Shown here: positions 56,403 through 64,000 of the stretch, in pieces
Layout of the letters: every line of letters begins with the position of its first letter
Position numbering within the stretch: the first letter of the stretch is position 1
Source: Hydrogenophaga borbori
GTDB lineage: Bacteria > Pseudomonadota > Gammaproteobacteria > Burkholderiales > Burkholderiaceae_C
NCBI RefSeq assembly: GCF_003417535.1
Contig: NZ_QVLS01000001.1
Span: 620,001-684,000, forward strand
Length of the DNA stretch: 64,000 bases
Reading direction: 5' to 3'
Made by a program: the position numbers and the translations under genes
The notes under the pieces: model-generated
The model's database searches: none
What the model was told of the DNA's origin: nothing
The model's input: the letters and a program-made list of their open reading frames with translations, nothing else

Positions 56403-57427
56403 CAGTCGAACTTCACGCGCGGGTCCACCCACACGTAGCACAGGTCGGAGATCAGCTTGGTCACCAGGCCGATCAGGGTGAACAGGAACAGCGTGCCCAG
56501 CACCACCGGGTAGTCGCGGCGGATCACGCTCTCGTAGCTCAGCAGGCCCAGGCCGTCGAGCGAGAACAGGGTCTCGATGAGCAGCGCGCCGGTGAAGAAG
56601 GCCCCGATGAAGGCGGCCGGGAAACCCGTGACGATGGGGATCAGCGCGTTGCGGAACACATGCTTCCACAGCACCTGGCGCTCGCCCAGGCCCTTGGCCC
56701 TGGCGGTCATCACGTACTGCTTGCGGATCTCCTCCAGGAAGGCGTTCTTGGTCAGCATCGCGATGACGGCGAAGCTGCCCAGCACCATGGCCGTGACCGG
56801 CAGGGTGATGTGCCACAGGTAGTCCACGATGCGCGCGCCCCAGCCCAGCTCGTCCCAGTTGGCCGAGGTGAGGCCGCGCAGCGGGAACCACTGCAGCTGC
56901 CCGCCAAAGACCACCAGCAGCGCCACACCCAGTACGAAGCCCGGGATGGCGTAGCCCACGAGCACGATCAGCGTGCTGACCAGGTCGAAGCGCGTGCCGG
57001 CGCGCACCGCCTTGGCCACGCCCAGCGGCACGGCCACGCCATAACTGATGAGGAAGGTCCACAGCCCCAGGCTGATGGACACCGGCAGCTTCTCGGCGAT
57101 GAGTTGGGACACCGGCTTGTTCTGAAAGAAGCTGGTGCCCAGGTCGAAGCGCGCGAAGCGGCCGATCATCTCGACGAAGCGCTGGTGCGCGGGTTTGTCG
57201 AAACCATAGAGCGCCTTGATCTGCTCGATGCGCTGCGGGTCCACGCCCTGCCCGCCACGGTACAGGGCACCGCCTTCAGCGCCCGTGCCACCCGCGGCGC
57301 GCGCCTCGGCCAGGTACTGCTCCACCGGACCGCCGGGCACGAACTGGATCACCACGAAGGTGATCAGCAGCACGCCGAACAGCGTGGGCAGCATCAGCAG
57401 CAGGCGTTTGAGGATGTAGGCCCACAT
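56402..57427 (-). CDS. yejB: Peptide ABC transporter permease YejB
   Basis: 341 residues. An OppB-type N-terminus MWAYILKRLLLMLPTLFGVL is followed by a periplasmic loop and the coupling motif YVMTARAKGLGERQVLWKHV. Six membrane helices are visible, ending IGLVTKLISDLCYVWVDPRV. It forms the channel with YejE. The SBP gene lies seven bases upstream on the same strand. Confidence 0.95.
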   Translation of the reverse strand: MWAYILKRLLLMLPTLFGVLLITFVVIQFVPGGPVEQYLAEARAAGGTGAEGGALYRGGQGVDPQRIEQIKALYGFDKPAHQRFVEMIGRFARFDLGTSFFQNKPVSQLIAEKLPVSISLGLWTFLISYGVAVPLGVAKAVRAGTRFDLVSTLIVLVGYAIPGFVLGVALLVVFGGQLQWFPLRGLTSANWDELGWGARIVDYLWHITLPVTAMVLGSFAVIAMLTKNAFLEEIRKQYVMTARAKGLGERQVLWKHVFRNALIPIVTGFPAAFIGAFFTGALLIETLFSLDGLGLLSYESVIRRDYPVVLGTLFLFTLIGLVTKLISDLCYVWVDPRVKFD

Positions 57428-57433
57428 GGCGCG

Positions 57434-59293
57434 TCAGTCCTGCCGCCGTGGGGCGGCCCACCAGGTGTCGATGGCCCAGGCCTCGCCGGTGGCGTACGGG
57501 GGCATTTCGGGCGGGCGCTGCAGGCGCCAGGCGTTGTAGGCCAGGCGGTGCGTGGACGCCGACCACTGCGGAATCAGGATGTGGCTGTGGGCGATCGCGC
57601 GGTCCAATGCCCGGCAGGCGGCGAGGAAATCGGGCTGGGTCTTGGCGCCCACCATGCGAGCGATGAGCCGGTCCACCACCGGGTTGGCGATGCCCGCGTA
57701 GTTGCCCGAGTCGGGCGTTTTCGCGGCCTCGCTGCCGAACAGGTCGGCGTACTCGGCGCCGGGGTTGGTCGTGCCCTGGAAGGCGATCGAAATGATGTCG
57801 AAGTCGAAGGTGCGCAGGCGCTGCTGGTAGAGCGCGAAGTCGACGGGCCGGAAGCGCAGCGTGATGCCGAGCTTTTGCAGGTTGCGGATCCAGGGCGAGA
57901 CCACGCGCGCGCCGGTTTCGTTGCTGTCGAGGTACTCCAGCACCAGGGGCTCGCCCTGGGCGTTCTTGAGCACGCCGTCCTGCACCGTCCAGCCCGCCTC
58001 GCGCAGCAGCGCCTGGGCCTTTCGCAGGTTGCCGCGCAGCGACTGCCCGCCGTCGGTGCGTGGCGGCGCATACATGGGCCCGAACACGGCCGGCGGCAGC
58101 TGCGCGCGGCCTGGCTCGAGCAGCGCCAGTTCCTCGGGCGAGGGCGAACCCTGGGCCGCGCACTCGGTGTTGCCGAACAGGCCCCGCACACGCTGGTAAG
58201 CGCCATAGAACATCTGCCGGTTCATCCACTCGTAGTCCACCGCCAGGTCCAGGGCCTCGCGCACGCGGATGTCGTCCAGCGGCTTGCGCCGGGTATTGAG
58301 CACATAGCTCTGGAAGCCAGTGGGCAGCTTGTGAGGCAGCTCGATCTTGACCAGCTCGCCGCTGTCGAACTTGCGGCCGTTGACGCGGCGCGCCCAGTCA
58401 CCGGCCGAGAAGAAGCGCATCAGGTCGAACTCGCCCGCCTTGAGCGCCTCCAGTCGCGCCGTGTTGTCCTTGTAGATCTTCACCGAGATGCGGTCGAAGT
58501 TGGCCGTGCCGCGGCGCACCGGCAGGTCGCGCGCCCAGTAGCCCGGGTCGCGCACATAGGTGATGTCGCGGCCGAACTTCACCGGTCCGATGGTGTAGGG
58601 GCCGCTGCCGATGGGCGGGTCCATCACGACCTTGTCGAAAGTCTTGCGCTGGCCGGTGGCGGGATCGGGCTCATTGCCCCACTGCCGGCTGAAGATGGGT
58701 ATGGCCCCGACGGTGAGCGGCAGTTCGCGGTTGGGTCGCTTGAAACGGAAGCGCACGGTGCGCTCGCCGAGCACGTCCAGGCCCGCCACATCCGCCAGGA
58801 TGGTCTTGTAGGCCGGCGAGGTGTAAGGGCCCAACAGGGTGTCGAAACTGAACTTCACGTCGGCGGCCAGCACCGGGTCGCCGTTGTGGAACTTGGCCGT
58901 GTCGCGCAGCCGAAACACCACGGACAAGCCGTCGGGCGCGGCCTGCACGTCCTCGGCCAGCAGACCGTAGCCGGAGCCGGTCTCGTCCAGCGCCCCGGTC
59001 AGCAGCGAATCGAACATCAGGCCGCTGAGGTAAGCCGGGGCGGTGCCGCGCAAGCTGAACGGGTTGTACTTGTCGAAATTGCTGACGCGCAGGTTGCTCA
59101 CCAGGCGCAGTTCGCCGCCCTTGGGCGCCTGCGGATTGACGTAATCGAAGTGGGTGAATCCCTCCGGGTACTTCAATTCACCCCAGATCGCATACCCGTG
59201 CGCGGCCCACAGCGCCGGCGCCGCCAGGCCCAGGGTCCACGCCACGCCCCAGCGGCACAGCCGGCGCAGCAAGGAAAGGGGCGTAACGTGCAT
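57434..59293 (-). CDS. yejA: Extracellular peptide-binding protein, family 5 (YejA-like)
   Basis: 619 residues with a signal peptide (LGLAAPALWAAHG). SBP_bac_5 features include VFRLRDTAKFHNGDPVLAAD, IGSGPYTIGPVKFG and the C-terminal FQGTTNPGAEYADLFGSEAA. It binds peptides for YejBEF import. The start is ATG 59293. The divergent fabI start is only 38 bases away, so promoters overlap in a very short region. Confidence 0.94.
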   Translation of the reverse strand: MHVTPLSLLRRLCRWGVAWTLGLAAPALWAAHGYAIWGELKYPEGFTHFDYVNPQAPKGGELRLVSNLRVSNFDKYNPFSLRGTAPAYLSGLMFDSLLTGALDETGSGYGLLAEDVQAAPDGLSVVFRLRDTAKFHNGDPVLAADVKFSFDTLLGPYTSPAYKTILADVAGLDVLGERTVRFRFKRPNRELPLTVGAIPIFSRQWGNEPDPATGQRKTFDKVVMDPPIGSGPYTIGPVKFGRDITYVRDPGYWARDLPVRRGTANFDRISVKIYKDNTARLEALKAGEFDLMRFFSAGDWARRVNGRKFDSGELVKIELPHKLPTGFQSYVLNTRRKPLDDIRVREALDLAVDYEWMNRQMFYGAYQRVRGLFGNTECAAQGSPSPEELALLEPGRAQLPPAVFGPMYAPPRTDGGQSLRGNLRKAQALLREAGWTVQDGVLKNAQGEPLVLEYLDSNETGARVVSPWIRNLQKLGITLRFRPVDFALYQQRLRTFDFDIISIAFQGTTNPGAEYADLFGSEAAKTPDSGNYAGIANPVVDRLIARMVGAKTQPDFLAACRALDRAIAHSHILIPQWSASTHRLAYNAWRLQRPPEMPPYATGEAWAIDTWWAAPRRQD

Positions 59294-59331
59294 GCGACAA
59301 TTCTGCGTGATTTTTTCCTGGAGTCCGATCA

Positions 59332-60123
59332 ATGGGTTTTCTCGCTGGCAAGAAGCTGCTCATCACTGGGGTGCTGTCCAACCGTTCCATCGCCTACGGC
59401 ATCGCCAAGGCCTGCCACGAACAAGGCGCTGAACTGGCCTTCAGCTACGTGGGTGAGCGCTTCAAGGACCGCATCACCGAGTTCGCCGCCGATTTCGGCT
59501 CCACGCTGGTCTTCGACTGCGACGTGGGCGACGACGCCCAGATCGAGAAGCTGTTCAGCGATCTGTCTCAGACCTGGCCCACCTTCGATGGTTTCGTGCA
59601 CGCCATCGGTTTCGCGCCGCGCGAAGCCATCGCGGGCGACTTCCTGGATGGTTTGTCGCGCGAGGCCTTCAAGATCGCGCACGACATCAGCGCCTACAGC
59701 TTCCCGGCCATGGCCAAGGCGGCCCTGCCCTACCTCAACCAGCGCGCCGCCCTGCTCACGCTGAGCTACCTGGGCGCCGAACGCTGCGTGCCCAACTACA
59801 ACACCATGGGCCTGGCCAAGGCCAGCCTGGAGGCCTCGGTGCGCTACCTGGCCGAATCCCTGGGTCCCAAGGGCATGCGCGTCAACGGCGTGAGCGCCGG
59901 CCCCATCAAGACCCTGGCCGCCAGCGGCATCAAGGGCTTCGGCAAGCTCATGAACCTGGTGTCCACCGTGTCGCCGCTGCGCCGCAACGTCACCATCGAA
60001 GACGTGGGCAATGCCTCGGCCTTCCTGCTGTCCGACCTGTCCTCGGGCATCACGGGCGAGATCATCTACGTCGACGGCGGCTTCAGCCACGTGGTGGGCG
60101 ACTCGGCCAACGCCGAGGCCTGA
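59332..60123 (+). CDS. fabI: Enoyl-[acyl-carrier-protein] reductase FabI
   Basis: 263 residues. It closely follows E. coli FabI, with [19 protein letters not shown] for NADH, the catalytic Tyr 156 and Lys 163 in [18 protein letters not shown], and Gly 93 in AIGFAP. It reduces the enoyl-ACP double bond in the last step of each fatty acid elongation cycle. A strong terminator follows. Length and motifs are complete. Confidence 0.97.
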   Translation: MGFLAGKKLLITGVLSNRSIAYGIAKACHEQGAELAFSYVGERFKDRITEFAADFGSTLVFDCDVGDDAQIEKLFSDLSQTWPTFDGFVHAIGFAPREAIAGDFLDGLSREAFKIAHDISAYSFPAMAKAALPYLNQRAALLTLSYLGAERCVPNYNTMGLAKASLEASVRYLAESLGPKGMRVNGVSAGPIKTLAASGIKGFGKLMNLVSTVSPLRRNVTIEDVGNASAFLLSDLSSGITGEIIYVDGGFSHVVGDSANAEA

Positions 60124-60141
60124 TCCCCGGGCGTCGGCCAC

Positions 60142-60171
60142 AAAAAAGGCCCTGCAGCGCAGGGCCTTTTT
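60142..60171. terminator. Bidirectional intrinsic terminator
   Basis: Stem GGCCCTGC-AGC-GCAGGGCC (60148-60166) is flanked by six A on the left and five T on the right. It can thus end fabI on the plus strand and the decarboxylase gene on the minus strand, the two being convergent here. Confidence 0.9.
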
Positions 60172-60191
60172 GCTGGATGCGCGCCGGCCGC

Positions 60192-62480
60192 TCAGGCCTT
60201 CACGCAGTCCGCGAAATAGGCCTTGCGCCCGTCCTCGCCCACGGTCTCCACCAGGCCGTGGATGTCGGTCTCGAAACCCGGGCACTCGCGCGCGAACTCG
60301 CGGTTGAACTTGAGGTAGTCCACGATCTTGCGGTTGAACACCTCGCCCGGGATCAGCAGCGGGATGCCCGGCGGGTACGGCGTCACCAGGCTGGTGGTGA
60401 TGCGGCCCTCCAGCTCGTCGATGGGCACGCGCTCGGTGGTGCGCTGGGCGATGTGGGCAAAGGCCTCGCTGGGCTTCATGGCCGGCAGCAGGTCGCTCAG
60501 GTACATCTCGGTGGTCAGGCGCGCGATGTCGTACTTGGCGTAGAGCGCATGCACGTGCTGGCACAGGTCGCGCAGGCCCATCTGCTCGTAGCGCGGCTGC
60601 TTGGCGCAGAACTCCGGCATGATGCGCCACATCGGCTGGTTCTTCTCATAGTCGTCCTTGAACTGCTGCAGCGCCGTGAGCAGCGTGTTCCAGCGGCCCT
60701 TGGTGATGCCGATGGTGAACATGATGAAGAAGCTGTAGAGGCCGGTCTTCTCCACCACCACGCCGTGCTCGGCCAGGAACTTGGTGACGATGGACGCGGG
60801 GATGCCGGTTTCGCCGAAGCTGCCGTCCATGTCGAGGCCGGGCGTGACGATGGTGGCCTTGATCGGGTCCAGCATGTTGAAGCCCGGCGCCATATCACCG
60901 AAGCCGTGCCAGTCGCGCTCGGTGTGGTGCTCGGCGGCGTCGTCGCGGCGGCGATTGAGCACCCAGTCCTTGGCCTCGCCCACGCCCTCGTCGGCCAGGC
61001 GGTCCGGGCCCCAGACCTTGAACCACCAGTCGTCGGCGCCGAAGTCGTCCTCGACCTTGCGCATGGCGCGGCGGAAGTCCAGCGCCTCCAGCAGGCTTTC
61101 CTCGACCAGCGCGCGGCCACCAGGCGGCTCCATCATGGCCGCGGCCACGTCGCAGCTCGCGATGATCGCGTACTGCGGGCTGGTGCTGGTGTGCATCAGG
61201 TAGGACTCGTTGAACAGGTGCCGGTCGAGCTTGACGTTCTGAGAGTCCTGCACCAGCACATGGCTGGCCTGGCTGATGCCGGCCAGCAGCTTGTGGATGG
61301 ACTGGGTGGCGTACACCACCGACTCCATGGGCCGCGCGCGCTTCTTGCCCATGGCGTGGTAGTTGCCATAGAAGGGATGGAAGGCCGCGTGCGGCAGCCA
61401 GGCTTCGTCGAAGTGCAGGTTGCCGACGTAGCCATCCAGCATCTGCTTGATGGCCTCCGTGTTGTAGAGCACGCCGTCGTAGGTGCTCTGCGTGAGGGTG
61501 AGGATGCGCGGCTTGACGGCGGCGGCGTCCACGCCCTTGAGCAGCGGGTTGGCGCGGATCTTGGCCTGGATGGCCTCGATCTCGAACTCGCTCTGCGGGA
61601 TCGGGCCGATGATGCCGTAGTGGTTGCGCGTGGGCTTGAGGAAGACGGGAACGGCGCCCGTCATGATGATGCTGTGCAGGATGGACTTGTGGCAGTTGCG
61701 GTCCACCACCACCACGTCGCCCGGGGCCACCGTGTGGTGCCAGACCATCTTGTTGCTGGTGCTGGTGCCGTTGGTGACGAAGAAGCAGTGGTCGGCGTTG
61801 AAGATGCGCGCCGCGTTGCGCTCGCTGGCACCGATGGCGCCGTTGTGGTCGAGCAGCTGGCCCAGCTCCTCGACCGCGTTGCACACGTCCGAGCGCAGCA
61901 TGTTCTCGCCGAAGAACTGGTGGAACATCTGGCCCACGGGGCTCTTGAGGAAGGCCACGCCACCCGAGTGGCCCGGGCAGTGCCAGGAATAGGAGCCGTC
62001 CTCGGCGTAGTCCAGCAGGGCCTTGAAGAACGGCGGCTGAATACCTTCGAGGTAGCTCTTGGCCTCGCGGATGATGTGGCGCGCCACGAACTCGGGCGTG
62101 TCCTCGAACATGTGGATGAAGCCGTGCAGTTCGCGCAGCACGTCGTTGGGCAGGTGCCGGCTGGTCTTGGTCTCGCCGTAGATATAGATCGGCACGTCGG
62201 CGTTCTTGCGGCGCACCTCTTCGATGAAGGTGCGCAGGTTCAGCACCGCGGGGTCGAGGTCCGGCCCCTGGCTGAACTCCTCGTCGTCGATGGACAGGAT
62301 GAAGGCGCTGGCGCGGCTTTGCTGCTGCGCGAACTGCGACAGGTCGCCATAGCTCGTGACGCCCACGACCTCCATGCCCTCGCTTTCGATGGCCTGCGCG
62401 AGCGCGCGAATGCCCAGGCCCGAGGTGTTCTCGGAGCGGAAATCCTCGTCGATGATGACGATGGGGAAACGGAACTTCAT
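60192..62480 (-). CDS. Arginine/lysine/ornithine decarboxylase
   Basis: 762 residues of the fold-I PLP decarboxylases. The N-terminal wing-like domain (VIIDEDFRSENTSGLGIRAL) precedes the catalytic core with SYSWHCPGHSGGVAFLKSPV and DEAWLPHAAF. The PLP lysine is K397 in YATQSIHKLLAG. The C-terminal domain has TPYPPGIPLLIPGE. It removes CO2 from a basic amino acid for acid resistance or polyamine supply. Arginine, lysine or ornithine cannot be separated by eye. Confidence 0.94.
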   Translation of the reverse strand: MKFRFPIVIIDEDFRSENTSGLGIRALAQAIESEGMEVVGVTSYGDLSQFAQQQSRASAFILSIDDEEFSQGPDLDPAVLNLRTFIEEVRRKNADVPIYIYGETKTSRHLPNDVLRELHGFIHMFEDTPEFVARHIIREAKSYLEGIQPPFFKALLDYAEDGSYSWHCPGHSGGVAFLKSPVGQMFHQFFGENMLRSDVCNAVEELGQLLDHNGAIGASERNAARIFNADHCFFVTNGTSTSNKMVWHHTVAPGDVVVVDRNCHKSILHSIIMTGAVPVFLKPTRNHYGIIGPIPQSEFEIEAIQAKIRANPLLKGVDAAAVKPRILTLTQSTYDGVLYNTEAIKQMLDGYVGNLHFDEAWLPHAAFHPFYGNYHAMGKKRARPMESVVYATQSIHKLLAGISQASHVLVQDSQNVKLDRHLFNESYLMHTSTSPQYAIIASCDVAAAMMEPPGGRALVEESLLEALDFRRAMRKVEDDFGADDWWFKVWGPDRLADEGVGEAKDWVLNRRRDDAAEHHTERDWHGFGDMAPGFNMLDPIKATIVTPGLDMDGSFGETGIPASIVTKFLAEHGVVVEKTGLYSFFIMFTIGITKGRWNTLLTALQQFKDDYEKNQPMWRIMPEFCAKQPRYEQMGLRDLCQHVHALYAKYDIARLTTEMYLSDLLPAMKPSEAFAHIAQRTTERVPIDELEGRITTSLVTPYPPGIPLLIPGEVFNRKIVDYLKFNREFARECPGFETDIHGLVETVGEDGRKAYFADCVKA

Positions 62481-62605
62481 GCGGCTCTCCTGGCGAAGCG
62501 CGCAAGTGTACGGAAAACGCATGTCCGTCCGGCCTTGTCGGGCCTGGATTGGCGCAGAATGCGAAGCGGTCCCGACGGGGGACCGCTACACGGAGGACAA
62601 GGCAC

Positions 62606-63031
62606 ATGGCCGATTCGACCTGGTGGTGGCTGCTGGCGGGCGTGCTCGTGGGCACCGAGCTGCTCACCGGCACGTTCTACTTGCTCATGCTGGCGCTGGG
62701 CGCCGCGGCCGGCGCCATCGCCGCGCACCTGGGACTGCCCCTGACGGGACAGCTGGTGGTGGCCGCCCTGGTGGGCGCTGCCGCGGTGGCGGGGTGGCAC
62801 TGGCACTCGCGCCGCCGGCCCGGCGACCCTTCGGTGCGCAGCCTGCGCAGCGTCAACCTCGACATTGGCGAGGTCATTCACATCGAGCAATGGAACAACG
62901 ACGGCACGGCCACGGTCAAATACCGCGGCGCCGCCTGGACCGTGATCCAGCGGCCCGGCAACGCGCCCACACCCGGCGCCTACCGCGTCACCGAACTCGT
63001 GGGCAACCGCCTGCTCGTCGAGAAGGCCTGA
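62606..63031 (+). CDS. NfeD family membrane protein
   Basis: 141 residues. Two to three N-terminal membrane helices (WWWLLAGVLVGTELLTGTFY) are followed by a C-terminal OB-fold domain with VIHIEQWNNDGTATVKYRGA and RVTELVGNRLLVEK. The short form lacks a protease domain. These proteins pair with stomatin-type SPFH proteins, as here with 47 bases between genes. ATG 62606 has GGAGG about ten bases upstream. A role in membrane microdomains or their quality control is inferred. Confidence 0.92.
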   Translation: MADSTWWWLLAGVLVGTELLTGTFYLLMLALGAAAGAIAAHLGLPLTGQLVVAALVGAAAVAGWHWHSRRRPGDPSVRSLRSVNLDIGEVIHIEQWNNDGTATVKYRGAAWTVIQRPGNAPTPGAYRVTELVGNRLLVEKA

Positions 63032-63078
63032 GTCCAGGCCGCCCCGCAACCGCTCCCTAGAAAGAACAAGACCCGACC

Positions 63079-63999
63079 ATGGAAATCGCCATCCTGCTCA
63101 TCGTCGTCGCCGCGATCTTCGTCACGCGCGCCGTCAAGATCGTGCCCCAGCAGACCGCCTGGGTGATCGAACGCCTGGGCAAGTACCACGCCTCGCTCGC
63201 GCCCGGCCTGAACATCATCGTGCCCTTCATCGACAAGGTGGCCTACAAGCACAGCCTGAAGGAAATCCCGCTGGACGTGCCCAGCCAGGTCTGCATCACG
63301 CGCGACAACACCCAGCTCCAGGTGGACGGCATCCTCTACTTCCAGGTGACCGACCCCATGCGCGCGAGCTACGGCTCGTCCAATTACATCGTCGCGGTCA
63401 CGCAGCTGGCGCAGACCTCGCTGCGCTCGGTCATCGGCAAGCTCGAGCTCGACAAGACCTTCGAGGAGCGCGACATGATCAACGCGCAGGTGGTCTCGGC
63501 CATCGACGAGGCCGCGCTCAACTGGGGCGTGAAGGTGCTGCGCTACGAGATCAAGGACCTGACGCCGCCGGCCGAGATCCTGCGCGCCATGCAGGCCCAG
63601 ATCACGGCCGAACGCGAGAAGCGTGCCCTGATCGCCGCCTCCGAAGGCCGCCGGCAGGAGCAGATCAACATCGCCACCGGCGAGCGCGAGGCCTTCATCG
63701 CGCGCTCCGAGGGCGAGAAGCAGGCCGAGATCAACAAGGCCCAGGGCGAGGCAGCCGCCATCCTCGCCGTGGCCGAGGCCACGGCTGGCGCGATCCGGCA
63801 GGTGGCCGAGGCGATCCGCCAACCTGGAGGCCAGGAGGCCGTGCAGCTGAAGGTGGCCGAGAAGGCCGTCGAGGCCTACGCCAGCGTGGCGGCCGACGCC
63901 ACCACCACGCTCATCGTGCCCAGCAACATGACCGAGGTCTCGGCACTGATCGGCTCGGCCATGAAGATGGTGCAGGCGGGCAAAACCCCGGGAGCCTGA
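63079..63999 (+). CDS. SPFH/Band 7 stomatin-like protein (QmcA-like)
   Basis: 306 residues. An N-terminal membrane anchor (EIAILLIVVAAIFVTRAVKI) precedes the SPFH domain with VIERLGKYHASLAPGLNIIV. A long Ala/Glu-rich helical region with NIATGEREAFIARSEGEKQA and a C-terminal oligomerisation tail follow. It forms large membrane rings or microdomains and works with the NfeD partner encoded just before. The gene is complete, ending one base before the window edge. Confidence 0.94.
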   Translation: MEIAILLIVVAAIFVTRAVKIVPQQTAWVIERLGKYHASLAPGLNIIVPFIDKVAYKHSLKEIPLDVPSQVCITRDNTQLQVDGILYFQVTDPMRASYGSSNYIVAVTQLAQTSLRSVIGKLELDKTFEERDMINAQVVSAIDEAALNWGVKVLRYEIKDLTPPAEILRAMQAQITAEREKRALIAASEGRRQEQINIATGEREAFIARSEGEKQAEINKAQGEAAAILAVAEATAGAIRQVAEAIRQPGGQEAVQLKVAEKAVEAYASVAADATTTLIVPSNMTEVSALIGSAMKMVQAGKTPGA

Positions 64000-64000
64000 C

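Overview
The window is very GC-rich, about 70%, with strong third-position GC and closely packed genes. The rimP-nusA-infB-rbfA-truB order, a TctC/Bug solute-binding protein, E. coli-like FabI and yejABEF all suggest a betaproteobacterium of the Burkholderiales. A Comamonadaceae member near Variovorax, Hydrogenophaga or Acidovorax is likely; this is inferred from gene content and not from an rRNA gene.

Left end (1-4693): a selenium locus. A selenosugar synthase (senB) runs off the left edge and is divergent from an EgtB-like selenoneine synthase (senA). senA is followed by an ABC ATPase and two PhnE-type permeases, probably a selenium oxyanion importer. Next (4703-5687) is an AT-richer pair: an unknown protein and a double-HTH XRE regulator. 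From 5751 to 10725 lie a PQQ-type sugar dehydrogenase, NnrU, a DsbA-like protein, a LysE exporter, a MarR regulator and an acetyltransferase.

Middle (11030-31715): a DadA-like oxidase and a GntR regulator are divergent from a fumarylacetoacetase-family enzyme and a TctC protein. Then come an orphan protein, an MCE lipid-transport cluster without its ATPase, an acyl-CoA ligase, a siderophore-interacting protein divergent from a MarR regulator, queG divergent from tsaE-amiC, and yggU. An unusual lipoprotein and trypsin-like protease pair follows. Next is a minus-strand operon of GST, ArsR, SRPBCC protein, P-type ATPase and universal stress protein, headed by a 36-bp inverted repeat.

Right part (32516-63999): an RND pump and adaptor, orphan hpnC, an NAD(P)-binding protein, LysR divergent from pirin, a Kelch lipoprotein, a 3-hydroxyisobutyryl-CoA hydrolase and an EamA permease. 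The translation operon rimP-nusA-infB-rbfA-truB-typA follows, then DUF2788 and DUF2189 membrane proteins, the yejABEF peptide importer divergent from fabI, a bidirectional terminator, a basic amino acid decarboxylase and an NfeD/stomatin pair.

The most distinctive content is the selenoneine locus with its linked transporter. Next are the lipoprotein/protease pair, the ATPase-less MCE cluster and several clear inverted-repeat operators. No rRNA, tRNA, CRISPR array or insertion sequence was seen. The only gene-free stretch over 300 bases (10726-11029) holds a degraded gene remnant.
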